Positions 54,113 through 63,270 of a stretch of 64,000 nt of DNA are shown here, one piece after another; within the stretch, counting starts at the first letter, position 1; each line of letters starts with the position of its first letter. The stretch covers positions 62,001-126,000 of the forward strand of contig NZ_VFUZ01000006.1 of the NCBI RefSeq assembly GCF_006658505.1, given 5' to 3'. Position numbers and translations under genes: made by a program. The notes beneath the pieces are model-generated. The model did no database searches and was not told the DNA's origin. It saw only the letters and a list, made by a program, of their open reading frames with translations. This DNA is from Mesorhizobium sp. B2-4-15. GTDB lineage: Bacteria; Pseudomonadota; Alphaproteobacteria; Rhizobiales; Rhizobiaceae.

Positions 54113-54386
54113 GTGTCCAAAGCTTCAGAGATGGTCCGGACCGAAGTCACGCGCCCGTCGCCTTACAATTCCGGACTGACCATCGGCGAGGTCATGCAAG
54201 GATACGCCCCTGCCAGGATCGCCAAGCTCGGCTTGAACGAAAACCATCTTTGTCGAGGACCTCCTGCGCGATGGCGTCATCGTGAAGCCATGGAAGCAGG
54301 AAGGCTTCGACACCTTTGTGCGCGTTAGCATCGGCTCGCCGTCGGAGAACGACCATTTCATGGCCGCCCTGTCGCGACTGTTGTGA
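54113..54386 (+). pseudogene. Remnant of a histidinol-phosphate aminotransferase (hisC-like) gene with a large internal deletion
   Basis: From the GTG at 54113 (ribosome site GGGAGGAGAC) the frame reads SPYNSGLTIGEVMQGYAPAR then IAKLGLNEN up to 54244, which is the HisC N-terminus including the NEN motif. It then switches frame: 54243-54386 reads TIFVEDLLRDGVIVKPW, FDTFVRVSIGSPSENDHF and a stop, which is the HisC C-terminus including its conserved Arg. About 270 middle codons, with the PLP lysine, are absent. The gene is dead, and its deletion joint is at 54243-54245. Confidence 0.75.
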
Positions 54387-54555
54387 TTGCCCGAAAGCCA
54401 TGCAGAATGCCCGGCGCGCGCCCGCTAGGAAATCCGAGGGTCTGCCGTTTCCGTTCTGCCGTTTCCGTATGGAGTTTCCCGCAGGTGGCGTCGCCTTTTG
54501 CCCAATGGTTTCAGCCCAGCCTTTTTGACCTGCGTTGCTCCCGGTCACCTTGACG
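54387..54555. other. Intergenic region with 14-bp tandem repeat
   Basis: No gene was found between the hisC remnant and the oxidoreductase. TCTGCCGTTTCCGT occurs twice head to tail (54441-54454, 54455-54468). Promoter sites could not be assigned. Confidence 0.5.
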
Positions 54556-55845
54556 ATGCCCAATATGCCTGAAGGCAGCCCACCCAGGAGTCTCTATCGC
54601 GAAACGGTCGGCGGCACCGGCGACTATCCCGCCCTTGCCGGGGCGCAACGGGCAAGGGTCGTCATTGTCGGCGGCGGCTTCACGGGCCTTTCGACCGCCC
54701 TGCATCTGGCGGAAGCGGGCGACGACGTTGCCGTGCTCGAAGCCTACCAGCCGGGCTGGGGCGCGTCTGGCCGGAATGGCGGTCAGGTCAATCCCGGCCT
54801 CAAATACGATCCCGATACGATCGAGGCGATGTTCGGGCCTGAGCTCGGGCCGCGGATGATTGATTTCTCCTATGGCGCACCGGACTTCACCTTCGGTCTC
54901 ATCAGGCGCCTGTCGATCGCCTGCGAGGCGCGGCAGAACGGCACCATACGCGCGGCCATACGGCCAAAGCCGGAATCCGCGGTTCGGATCACCGCGGCGC
55001 AATGCGAGCGGCGGGGAATGCCGGTACGCGTGCTGGACGCACAGGCGATGGCGACGCAGACCGGAACCGACCGCTACATATCCGGCCTATTCGACGCCCG
55101 TGGCGGTGACCTCCATCCCCTGAAATACAGCCTTGGCCTGGCAGCAGCCGCGCGGAATGCCGGTGCGCGAATTTTCGGCGGCAGCGAAGTCCTCGCCCTG
55201 AAGCGCGAGACTGGAAGATGGGTCCTCAGAACAGCGAACGGCTCAGTCAGCGCCGAGAAGGTGCTTGTCGCGACCAACGGCTATACAGGAGCCCTGTGGC
55301 CGGGCCTGGAGCAATCGCTCGTTCCGGTGTTCAGCGCGATCGCGGCGACCGAACCGCTTTCACCGGCGGTCGCGGCCACGATTCTCCCTCAAAGGCCCGT
55401 CGTCTACGAATCCGGCAATATCACCGTCTACTACCGCATCGACGCCAAGAACCGGCTTCTCATGGGCGGCCGGGGACCGATGAGGCCGATCGAAGATGCC
55501 TCCGCCATTGGCTACCTCACCGACTATGCGCTGCGGCTCTGGCCGGCGCTTGCCGGAGCAAGCTGGACACATGCCTGGAACGGTCGCGTTGCGATCACCA
55601 AGGACCATCTTCCGCACATTCATGAACCGGACGACGGCATCCTGATCTGCCTCGGCTATAATGGGCGCGGCGTCGCCATGGCCTCGGCGATAGGCGCAGC
55701 CTTGGCACAGCGCCTGCGAGGCAGCGAAACGCCATTTCCCATGCCCATATCCCCGCTCAAGCCGATCCGGTTTCACCGCTTCTGGCCGCTGGGGGTGAAA
55801 GCAGCGATCCTTTCAGGGCGGGTGAAGGACCGGTTCGGCCTTTGA
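54556..55845 (+). CDS. FAD-dependent amine oxidoreductase (DadA/PuuB-like)
   Basis: The 429-aa protein has a DAO Rossmann fold (ARVVIVGGGFTGLSTALHLA) and the GRNGGQVNPG motif that is typical of gamma-glutamylputrescine oxidase PuuB and its relatives, with the C-terminal flavin contact GYNGRGVAMAS. It oxidises an amine or amino acid, giving an aldehyde or keto acid plus reduced FAD. The start is uncertain: 54535 (TTG), 54556 or 54565 (ATG), none with a good ribosome site. Confidence 0.8.
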   Translation: MPNMPEGSPPRSLYRETVGGTGDYPALAGAQRARVVIVGGGFTGLSTALHLAEAGDDVAVLEAYQPGWGASGRNGGQVNPGLKYDPDTIEAMFGPELGPRMIDFSYGAPDFTFGLIRRLSIACEARQNGTIRAAIRPKPESAVRITAAQCERRGMPVRVLDAQAMATQTGTDRYISGLFDARGGDLHPLKYSLGLAAAARNAGARIFGGSEVLALKRETGRWVLRTANGSVSAEKVLVATNGYTGALWPGLEQSLVPVFSAIAATEPLSPAVAATILPQRPVVYESGNITVYYRIDAKNRLLMGGRGPMRPIEDASAIGYLTDYALRLWPALAGASWTHAWNGRVAITKDHLPHIHEPDDGILICLGYNGRGVAMASAIGAALAQRLRGSETPFPMPISPLKPIRFHRFWPLGVKAAILSGRVKDRFGL

Positions 55846-55919
55846 CGACATCTGGCGCGAGTTCTTCGATCTGATCGACTTCCCGATGGATGACGTGATC
55901 ACCGTCGCACTGGCCTTCG

Positions 55920-56027
55920 ATCCAGCGCGAGAAGTCGCTGAAACGCTGGTCGCGCCAATGGAAGATCGAACTGATCGAAAAGGCCAACCCAGAATGGTTC
56001 GAGCTTTTCCGCGGGACCGGGTGGTAG
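55920..56027 (+). pseudogene. C-terminal remnant of a GIY-YIG endonuclease-like gene
   Basis: The frame from 55920 reads IQREKSLKRWSRQWKIELIE, then KANPEWFELFRGTGW and a TAG at 56025-56027. The REKxLKRW and WKIELIEKxNPEW pattern is the C-terminal end of small GIY-YIG nuclease-superfamily proteins common in rhizobia. The upstream frame has stops (for example at 55872), and the GIY...YIG core is absent. It is therefore a broken gene between the oxidoreductase and glmS. Confidence 0.6.
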
Positions 56028-56136
56028 CGCTCGGTTTTGCACCGTTTAGATCCGCCACAAAGGTCACGGAATGAATCCTCGGGTCTGCGCAGTCGCTTCG
56101 CGCCTGCTCCGCCCGTGGATGACGAAAGGATCAAAC

Positions 56137-57960
56137 CTACTCCACGGTCACCGATTTCGCCAGGTTGCGCGGCTGGTCGACGTCGGTGCCCATGAACACG
56201 GCGGTGAAGTAGGCCAGCATCTGGATCGGCAGCGCGTAGATGATCGGCGAGATGATTTCGGGCACGTCCGGCAGCACGATCGTCTCCATCGTCTTCACGC
56301 TCGCCTGCGCCGCCCCCCTGCTGTCGGTGATCAGGATGATCTTGCCGCCGCGCGCCGCCACCTCCTGCATGTTCGACACGGTCTTTTCAAAGATGCGGTC
56401 ATGCGGGGCGATGACGATGACCGGCATGTTCTCGTCGATCAGCGCGATCGGTCCATGCTTCAATTCGCCCGCCGCATAGCCCTCGGCGTGGATGTAGGAG
56501 ATCTCCTTGAGCTTCAGCGCCCCTTCCATGGCCAGCGGGAAATTGGTGTCGCGGCCGAGATAGAGCACATCGGAGTAGCGTGACAGCTCCCGCGCGATGC
56601 GTTCGATCTGCGCCTCGAGCTTGAGCACCTGGTTGGCATAGCGCGGCGCTTCCGAAAGCGCCCGCACCAGGGTCTTTTCCTGCTCCGTCGAGATCGCGCC
56701 GCGCGCCACGCCGGCGCGCACCGCCAGCGAGGCCAGCACCGACAGCTGGCAGGTGAAGGCCTTGGTCGAGGCGACGCCGATCTCGGGGCCGGCAAGCGTG
56801 GGCAGCACGACATCGGATTCGCGCGCCATGGTCGATTCGCGCACATTGACCACGGCGCCGATCCGCATGCCGGCCTTGCGGCAATAGCGCAGCGAAGCCA
56901 GCGTGTCGGCGGTCTCGCCCGACTGCGAGATGAAGAAGGCGGCATCGGTGCCCGACAGCGGCATCTCGCGGTAGCGGAATTCCGAGGCGACATCGATGTC
57001 GACCGGCAGCCGCGCATAGCGCTCGAACCAGTATTTGCCGATCAGGCCGGCGAGATAGGCGGTGCCGCAGGCCGAGATCGCCAGCCGGCCGATTTTGGCG
57101 AAATCGAACGGCAGGTCGAGCGGCTTCGACACGCCGGAGACGAAATCGACATAGTGGGCCAGCGTGTGCGAGATCACCTCTGGCTGTTCATGGATTTCCT
57201 TCTCCATGAAATGGCGCCGGTTGCCCTTGTCGACCATGAAGCTGGTCGACAGCGATTGCTGGCGCTTGCGGTCGACCTTTTCGCCGCCGATGTCGAAGAT
57301 GGCGACGCCGTCGCGGCGCACCACCGCCCAGTCGCCGTCCTCGAGATAGGTGATCGAATTGGTGAACGGGGCGAGCGCGATGGCGTCGGAGCCCAAAAAC
57401 ATCTCGCCTTCGCCATGGCCGACGGCGAGCGGCGGTCCGTTGCGGGCGCCGACGATCAGGTTGTCGTCGCCCCTGAACATGATGGCCAGCGCAAAGGCGC
57501 CCTCCAGCCGCTTCAGCGCCTGGTGCGCGGCCTCGACCGGCTGCAGCCCCCTGGCCAGTTCGCGCGCCACCAGATGGGCGACGACCTCGGTGTCGGTCTG
57601 CGAGGCGAAGCAATAGCCGTCGCGCGTCAGCTCATCGCGCAGTTCGGCGAAATTCTCGATGATGCCATTGTGGACGATGGCGACGCCTTCGGAGAAATGC
57701 GGATGCGCATTGGTCTCGTTGGGCACGCCATGGGTTGCCCAGCGCGTGTGGCCGATGCCGATGGTGCCGTCGAGCGGCTCGTCCTTCAGCCTCCGCTCGA
57801 GATTGACCAGCTTGCCCTCGGCGCGCCGGCGGGCAAGCTTGCCACGCTCGATGGTGGCGACGCCGGCCGAGTCATAGCCGCGGTATTCCAGACGCTTCAG
57901 CGTAGCGAGGATGAGTGGCGCAACCTGCGAGTGGCCGACGATCCCAACGATACCGCACAT
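56137..57960 (-). CDS. glmS: Glutamine-fructose-6-phosphate aminotransferase (isomerizing)
   Basis: The 607-aa protein starts MCGIVGIVGHSQVAPLILAT with the N-terminal nucleophile Cys2 of the glutaminase domain (residues about 1-220; GHTRWATHG, NGIIENF). Two SIS sugar-isomerase domains follow (FFISQSGETADTLASLRYCR, EGYAAGELKHGPIALID), and the C-terminus ends DQPRNLAKSVTVE, with the typical final catalytic Lys. It makes glucosamine-6-phosphate for cell-wall and lipopolysaccharide synthesis. Length and motifs are standard. No glmU is next to it. Confidence 0.97.
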   Translation of the reverse strand: MCGIVGIVGHSQVAPLILATLKRLEYRGYDSAGVATIERGKLARRRAEGKLVNLERRLKDEPLDGTIGIGHTRWATHGVPNETNAHPHFSEGVAIVHNGIIENFAELRDELTRDGYCFASQTDTEVVAHLVARELARGLQPVEAAHQALKRLEGAFALAIMFRGDDNLIVGARNGPPLAVGHGEGEMFLGSDAIALAPFTNSITYLEDGDWAVVRRDGVAIFDIGGEKVDRKRQQSLSTSFMVDKGNRRHFMEKEIHEQPEVISHTLAHYVDFVSGVSKPLDLPFDFAKIGRLAISACGTAYLAGLIGKYWFERYARLPVDIDVASEFRYREMPLSGTDAAFFISQSGETADTLASLRYCRKAGMRIGAVVNVRESTMARESDVVLPTLAGPEIGVASTKAFTCQLSVLASLAVRAGVARGAISTEQEKTLVRALSEAPRYANQVLKLEAQIERIARELSRYSDVLYLGRDTNFPLAMEGALKLKEISYIHAEGYAAGELKHGPIALIDENMPVIVIAPHDRIFEKTVSNMQEVAARGGKIILITDSRGAAQASVKTMETIVLPDVPEIISPIIYALPIQMLAYFTAVFMGTDVDQPRNLAKSVTVE

Positions 57961-58585
57961 GGCATTACCTCCATTGCCGGCAGAATCCCGGCCCTATTGC
58001 CGTAAAAGCCACATTATCCCTCCTTGATTACCGGCTGATCGTTCATTTGAAGGAGCCCAATGCGTTAATCGGAGCCCGGACTGTCGTGCTTGAAACCGAC
58101 GTGATCCAAGTGGACGCTGGTCCGGGCCTGGGCCTGACGCAGCTGGTTTGAGTGATGCTATCGCGACGGCAGTGTTCGTTTGAATGATGCGCGTTCATCG
58201 GATGAGGTGCAGGGTGGCTCAGCCGGCGAACCAAAACACACCCAACAGCCGGTTAGGCCCGGCCGCCTGATGCCCCCCTCCAAGAGGCTGTCGGGCCGCC
58301 CGATAAAGCGGCGCTGAATTCAGGCAACAGGTGACCTCAGGATGAACGCAATAAGGGCTGCCTGGCGCGAGAGCCTCCAAGGCAGCCCTTGCAGGTGATC
58401 GACGACCATCAAACCTCAGGCCTGCCGCCCGCGAGTTCTCGACGACTCCTGCGGTGACAGCGCTAAATCGCCGGAGCTTGGCATCGTTTGATTGCACGAA
58501 GACGCTCAACGGATCTCCCGGTACAAAAGGTATCTCAGTCCGCGTGCCTTGCTGGGTCCAGGCATGCCGTAGGGGGATGTAGAGC
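57961..58585. other. Long intergenic region with a stable hairpin
   Basis: The 625-bp gap between glmS and the coiled-coil gene holds no reading frame with coding character on either strand. The only strong structure is the hairpin at 58353-58390. The glmS promoter must lie in its left part. No glmS ribozyme core was recognised. Confidence 0.5.
58353..58390. other. Stable stem-loop in intergenic DNA
   Basis: AAGGGCTGCCT (58353-58363) pairs perfectly with AGGCAGCCCTT (58380-58390), with an inner GGC/GCC pairing and a small bulge. It is not followed by a T run, so a simple terminator is doubtful. It could be part of a small RNA or a protein-binding cruciform. Confidence 0.5.
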
Positions 58586-60007
58586 ATGAAGCTCAGGGAT
58601 CTGATCAGGCGTGCCGACAATGCGGAGAAGTCGTTCGAGGAACTCGAAGCTGACTTGGCCGACGCTGTCGACGAGTGCATTGATTTGGATGACCTGTTGT
58701 CGCCGGCGGAGAACGACGTCCTGGGCGAGGCGCCCGTGGAGCAGGACGACGGCGCGCAAACCGGAGACGACGCGAGCACCCCGGAAAGCGCGCGACGGCT
58801 GACCTCTCATACGCAGAGCCGTATGGCTGCCTTGACGTCCTTCGATGGGCTGTTTCGCGATGCGAAGCTCCATTTCGAGGAAATCAACGCCAGACTTTCG
58901 GAGATCGCAAGCACGCATCACCTGACCCGCGAATTCTTCCACATCCTTCACGCCGACATTCTCCGCGCCAACGAACTGGAACTGGCGAATCAGAGCCTGA
59001 CCGCGGAGCAAAGGGTCCTGTCGGACAAGCTCAACGACCTGAACCGAAGGCAGTATGAGCGGGAAAGCATTGTGGAGACTTTGCAGCAGCGCGAGGCAAG
59101 CCTGGTTCAAGACAGCGAGGCGCTTCGCGGCGCACTGGCCGCGGCAAGGCTGGAACTCGTGGAGGCAGCGAACGCGACCGCAAAAAGCGAAGCGGAATTT
59201 GGAGACCTCACAAACACGCTTGCCGCCGTAACCGTCGAGGCTGACAGGCGCGCGCGCGAAAACAAACTGTTGCGGGAAAAGAATGTCAGCCTGTCGATCG
59301 ACCTCGAAAAGGCGCTAAAGCGGGAAGATGAAGCGAGGCACAGACTCGACGCCTTCTCCACGATCCATGCCAACGAAGCGGCGCGAAACTCCGAAATGCT
59401 GGGTGCGCTCGGCAAGAGCGAAAAGGAAGCGACACGGCTCCATACGTCGCTTGAGGTCGCCCAGGCGAAACTGTCGGAGGTGACGGAAGCCGCCCGTATC
59501 ACGGAGGCGGACAAGAACGCCGAGATCGAACGCTACCGTGCCGAGATCAGAGGATTGCGTTCCGAGATTCAGAACCTCCAGGCGCGACTGGAGCTCGCAT
59601 CAAGCGCAAATAAAGGAGCCTCGGACGAGATCGCCAAGCTCAAGCTTCAATGGAGCGACGCGCTGGCGGAAAAGCAGGTCGCGGATGAAAGGTTGGCTGC
59701 TCTCACCAAGGAGGCCGAGACCGACAAGCAGAACCTTTCGAAGCTAACCGCCAATTTCTCACAGCTTTCACTGCAGCAGGCGTCCGATCAGATACAACTC
59801 GATATCCGCCGCCAGGAATGCGAAGACCTGCGGGCCGAAATTGCATTGGTCAACGCCCGGATCAGGGAATTGCTGCCCTTCGAGAGACTCCATGTGGCCA
59901 CGAACGCCTTGCCGCACAAGAACGATGTGGCCAAGGCTCCCGTAACGGCGGAGCGAACAGCGCGGGCCGCGCGCCGCGTTCGCCGCAGGGCGCTCACCGG
60001 GTCTTAG
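58586..60007 (+). CDS. Long coiled-coil protein of unknown function
   Basis: The 473-aa protein is almost entirely predicted coiled coil from about residue 100 to 430: heptads rich in Glu, Lys, Leu and Ala (for example LQQREASLVQDSEALRGALA). The first 75 residues are acidic (LEADLADAVDECIDLDDLLS) and the last 30 basic (TAERTARAARRVRRRALTGS). No ATPase motifs, signal peptide or membrane segment were seen. It is convergent with the type I secretion genes and ends at a palindromic repeat. It may be a structural or scaffolding protein; the function is unknown. Confidence 0.72.
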   Translation: MKLRDLIRRADNAEKSFEELEADLADAVDECIDLDDLLSPAENDVLGEAPVEQDDGAQTGDDASTPESARRLTSHTQSRMAALTSFDGLFRDAKLHFEEINARLSEIASTHHLTREFFHILHADILRANELELANQSLTAEQRVLSDKLNDLNRRQYERESIVETLQQREASLVQDSEALRGALAAARLELVEAANATAKSEAEFGDLTNTLAAVTVEADRRARENKLLREKNVSLSIDLEKALKREDEARHRLDAFSTIHANEAARNSEMLGALGKSEKEATRLHTSLEVAQAKLSEVTEAARITEADKNAEIERYRAEIRGLRSEIQNLQARLELASSANKGASDEIAKLKLQWSDALAEKQVADERLAALTKEAETDKQNLSKLTANFSQLSLQQASDQIQLDIRRQECEDLRAEIALVNARIRELLPFERLHVATNALPHKNDVAKAPVTAERTARAARRVRRRALTGS

Positions 60008-60107
60008 AGCGGTTCAGCGTTTGATAGAATCGTTGACCCGCTCTAACTCTTTGTTTTTATGCAATCCCCGACGGAAAACCGCTCCGTTTTCTGGAATTGC
60101 TTTAGGA
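60005..60107. repeat. Rhizobial palindromic repeat, also terminator-like
   Basis: TAGAGCGG (60005-60012, overlapping the stop codon of the coiled-coil gene) pairs with CCGCTCTA (60038-60045) and is followed by TTTGTTTTT (60050-60058). It thus looks like a bidirectional terminator for the two convergent genes. The region beyond it to 60107 (ATGCAATCCCCGACGGAAAA and the following GCTCCG) is the rest of a repeat common in Mesorhizobium-like genomes. Confidence 0.65.
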
Positions 60108-60145
60108 GGAAGCGTCGCTCGTATTTGCGGCTCGCTTCCGGTGAT

Positions 60146-61504
60146 TCATTGGCGGAAGGCCCGGGACATCTGATCCGTAAGCGGCTTCAGCAGATAGGAC
60201 CAGACGCTGCGTTCGTCGGTGCTTATGTGAACCTCCGCCGGCATGCCCGGTTTGAGCACCTTGGCATCGGTCAGGCAGGCCGCCTTGTTCTCGACGTTGA
60301 TACGCGCCGAGAAATACGAGAGCTGGCGCTGTTGATCCTTGATCAGATCGGCCGAGATGCGTTTGACCGATCCCTGGCAAGCAGGCGTGGTGCCGGAATC
60401 GAAAGCCGGAAAACGGATCGAGACCCGCTGGCCTGGACGAATGTCATCTATGCGTGAGGGAGGGATCAGCGCGTCGACGACGAGGTTGTCGGCGTCGGGA
60501 ACAATCATCATGAGCACTTCCCCAGGAGCGATCACGCCGCCGATTGTGTGGATGGTGGATTCCTGCACCGTTCCCGATTGGGAAGCGCGGATGGTGGTTT
60601 TGGTCAACTCGTCTTGCGCCACAACCTTACGTTCGTTGAGTTCGGTCTGCTTGGCTTCCGTTTCGCGCAGCTCGCTGGTTACCTCACTGCGCCTTTGTTC
60701 ATCGAGCTGAAGAATTTGCAATTCGGTCTCGCTGATCCGGGCCTGCGCCTCGGCGACCGCCGCCGCGAGACGCCCTGACTCTCCGTGCGCCCGGGTGGCA
60801 TCCAACCTGACGTTGCTCAGCCGCTCCTTGGACACCAGTTTTTTGGAAAAAAGTGCCTGGACGTCGACAAGATCCGAGTCCAGCAGGGTCACGGATTGAT
60901 CTTCCGCGGCCTGCTGTGCCTTGAGACCATCAATCTGGCGTTCGAGTTGCTTTGAGCGGCTTTGCAACTGCGCCTTCTGCCCCGTCAACGCCGCAGCGCG
61001 ACTTTCGAACAGAGCGCGCTCGCCGCTGACGAGTGCAGCCAGTCCCGGGTCGCCCATCCGCGTCTGAAGGCTGGACGGAAGCTGCATATCCGGCAGGCCT
61101 TGCCGCTCGGCTTCCAGCCGCGCAAGGCGAACGGTCGCGCGATCGAGATCCTCACTGATGATCTGCAGGTTGGCCCGAGTCAGCGTGTCGTCCAGCCTGG
61201 CCACCACATCGCCAGCCCGCACATGGTCCCCATCTTGCGCGAAGATACCGCCGATCGTGCCGCCGTTCAGATGCTGGACTTTCTTGATATTGCTTTCGAC
61301 CACCACCGTGGCAGGCGCAATCACCGCGCCGGCGATCTTGGTCAAACCAAGCCAAAGCCCTCCGCCGGCGATCAACAGAACCGTGACCGCCACGCCCAGT
61401 ATCAGGTTGGCCCGGATGTCATCCGGCGCATCGGCCGAACTGGCTTCGGTCCTTCGGCTGCCATCGCCAATCGGCGCATATGAAAACATCGTCGCGTCAG
61501 ACAT
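60146..61504 (-). CDS. Type I secretion periplasmic adaptor (HlyD/PrsE-like)
   Basis: The 452-aa protein has one N-terminal membrane segment (ANLILGVAVTVLLIAGGGLW), a biotinyl-lipoyl-like region (VQHLNGGTIGGIFAQDGDHV) and a long coiled-coil hairpin, then the HlyD C-terminal part (SGTVQESTIHTIGGVIAPGE). It links the ABC exporter encoded just upstream to an outer-membrane TolC-type protein. The start at 61504 (MSDATMFSYAPIGD) follows GAGG. No secreted substrate gene is in the window. Confidence 0.9.
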   Translation of the reverse strand: MSDATMFSYAPIGDGSRRTEASSADAPDDIRANLILGVAVTVLLIAGGGLWLGLTKIAGAVIAPATVVVESNIKKVQHLNGGTIGGIFAQDGDHVRAGDVVARLDDTLTRANLQIISEDLDRATVRLARLEAERQGLPDMQLPSSLQTRMGDPGLAALVSGERALFESRAAALTGQKAQLQSRSKQLERQIDGLKAQQAAEDQSVTLLDSDLVDVQALFSKKLVSKERLSNVRLDATRAHGESGRLAAAVAEAQARISETELQILQLDEQRRSEVTSELRETEAKQTELNERKVVAQDELTKTTIRASQSGTVQESTIHTIGGVIAPGEVLMMIVPDADNLVVDALIPPSRIDDIRPGQRVSIRFPAFDSGTTPACQGSVKRISADLIKDQQRQLSYFSARINVENKAACLTDAKVLKPGMPAEVHISTDERSVWSYLLKPLTDQMSRAFRQ

Positions 61505-61515
61505 GGAACAGGACC

Positions 61516-63270
61516 TCACGCATGACCGCTCACCCCTTTCTGCATCGGAACAACCGACGCTGGCCGTTCAGCAGCCGAGGGGAAGGGCCGGATAACGTTG
61601 GCCAGGACCTCCTCGCGCGAGCCAAAGGAGTGCAGCATGCCATTCGACATTACGAGTACCTTGTCGATATTGGTGAGGGCGGAAGGACGGTGCGCGACAA
61701 CGATGACGATGCCTCCGCGCCGGCGTACCGCCAGGATCGCGCCGGCCAGGGCGGCATCGCCATCAACGTCCAGGTTTGAATTCGGCTCGTCGAGGACGAC
61801 AAGAAACGGGTCGCCATAAAGTGCCCTGGCAAGCCCGACAAGTTGCCTCTGTCCGGCCGACAGGGCCGCCCCTCCCTCGCCTACCCGTGTTTGAAAACCA
61901 TCCGGCAAGCGCATGATCATCTTGTCGATGCCCGCGGCCCTGGCAGCAGCCAGCACGCCCTTGGCGTCGCCCTTGCCGCCAAATCGCGAAATATTATCGG
62001 CAACCGTTCCATCAAACAGTTCAACATCTTGCGGCAGGTAGCCGATATGAGCGCCAAGCTGTTCCTGCCCCCATTGGTCGAGCGAGGCCTCGTCCAGCCT
62101 TACCGTTCCGCGAAGCGGCTGCCACACACCCACCAGGGCGCGCACAAGCGTGGTCTTGCCAGAGCCGCTTGGGCCGACAATAGCCATGCCTGCTCCCCCG
62201 GAGAGGTGGAAGCTGACATTGGTGACGGTGGGCTTTTGCTGGCCGGGCGGGACTATTGTCAGTTCCTCGACCGCAAGCATCGCCTGTGGACGCGGCAGTT
62301 CCATGAGTTCGCCATGGCCGCCAAAGGCGGCCAACGCCGCTGCCAGTTGGGAATAGCTTTGCCGGAATGCCACAAACCCCCTCCAGTTTGCGATGGCCGC
62401 GTCAACCGGGGCCAACGAGCGGCCCAGCAATATGGAAGATGCTATGATCACACCGGGGGACGCTTCACCCCCGATCACGAGATAGGCACCCAGCCCCAGA
62501 ACGCAGGATTGCAAGGCCATCCGGAGCGCCCGCGACAGGGAGCCGGTGGCGCCAACAATATCGGAGAGCCGTTCCTGGTGCGTGAGATATGATTGATTGA
62601 TCTCGGCCCAACGACGGCCGAGCCGCCCGGAAAGGCCCATAGCGCGCACAACCTCCGCGTTGCGGCGGCCGGAATCGGCAAGGGTCCGTTGCGACACGAG
62701 TGTCTCGGACGCGCGCGCCGCAGGTCCGCGGCCAAGGATTTCCGCGACCACGGTGAGCAGTACGACCACAATCGCACCGCTCGCTGCCAGCAGACCGAGC
62801 GAAGGATGCAGGAGATAGATGACCAGCAGATAGAACGGTATCCACGGGGCGTCGAAGATGACGGTCGGTCCCAATCCGGAAAGGAAGCCGCGCAACTGAT
62901 CCAGATCACGAAGCGGCTGTATCCGGCTCGCATCCTGCCCGCCGATAAGCGGCAAGGAGAGCGAGAGGCCGAAGACCTTTTGCTGCAGATTTCTGTGGAG
63001 GCGATTGCCGATCCGAACCAGGAGGCGAAGCCGCACGAAATCCAGCAAGCCGTAGACAGCGTAAAGGCCCAGCATTCCGATGGTAAATCCGACAAGTGTC
63101 GGAATGCTCTGCGAAGGCAAAACGCGATCGTAGATTTGCAGCATATAGACGGAGCCGGTCAGGGCGAGAATGTTTATGACCGCCGAGAACAGGCCAACAC
63201 CTATCAGCCCAGGCGCGGTGCCAAGCATGGCGGCGCGCAGATCGGGCGAGCGTCTTCCACCGGGGGTCAT
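61516..63270 (-). CDS. Type I secretion ABC transporter, permease/ATPase (PrsD-like)
   Basis: The 584-aa protein fuses a membrane domain (GVGLFSAVINILALTGSVYM and further helices) with an ATPase: Walker A GPSGSGKTT, signature ALSAGQRQLVGLARAL and Walker B LVVLDEPNSNLD. It lacks the N-terminal peptidase-like domain of HlyB, as PrsD and AprD do. PrsDE pairs export RTX-like proteins or glycanases in rhizobia. The adaptor gene starts 11 nt after its stop. Confidence 0.92.
   Translation of the reverse strand: MTPGGRRSPDLRAAMLGTAPGLIGVGLFSAVINILALTGSVYMLQIYDRVLPSQSIPTLVGFTIGMLGLYAVYGLLDFVRLRLLVRIGNRLHRNLQQKVFGLSLSLPLIGGQDASRIQPLRDLDQLRGFLSGLGPTVIFDAPWIPFYLLVIYLLHPSLGLLAASGAIVVVLLTVVAEILGRGPAARASETLVSQRTLADSGRRNAEVVRAMGLSGRLGRRWAEINQSYLTHQERLSDIVGATGSLSRALRMALQSCVLGLGAYLVIGGEASPGVIIASSILLGRSLAPVDAAIANWRGFVAFRQSYSQLAAALAAFGGHGELMELPRPQAMLAVEELTIVPPGQQKPTVTNVSFHLSGGAGMAIVGPSGSGKTTLVRALVGVWQPLRGTVRLDEASLDQWGQEQLGAHIGYLPQDVELFDGTVADNISRFGGKGDAKGVLAAARAAGIDKMIMRLPDGFQTRVGEGGAALSAGQRQLVGLARALYGDPFLVVLDEPNSNLDVDGDAALAGAILAVRRRGGIVIVVAHRPSALTNIDKVLVMSNGMLHSFGSREEVLANVIRPFPSAAERPASVVPMQKGVSGHA

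Noticed and set aside
57961..58100. glmS ribozyme/riboswitch upstream of glmS
   Set aside because: No conserved core was seen, and this element is known mainly from Gram-positive bacteria.
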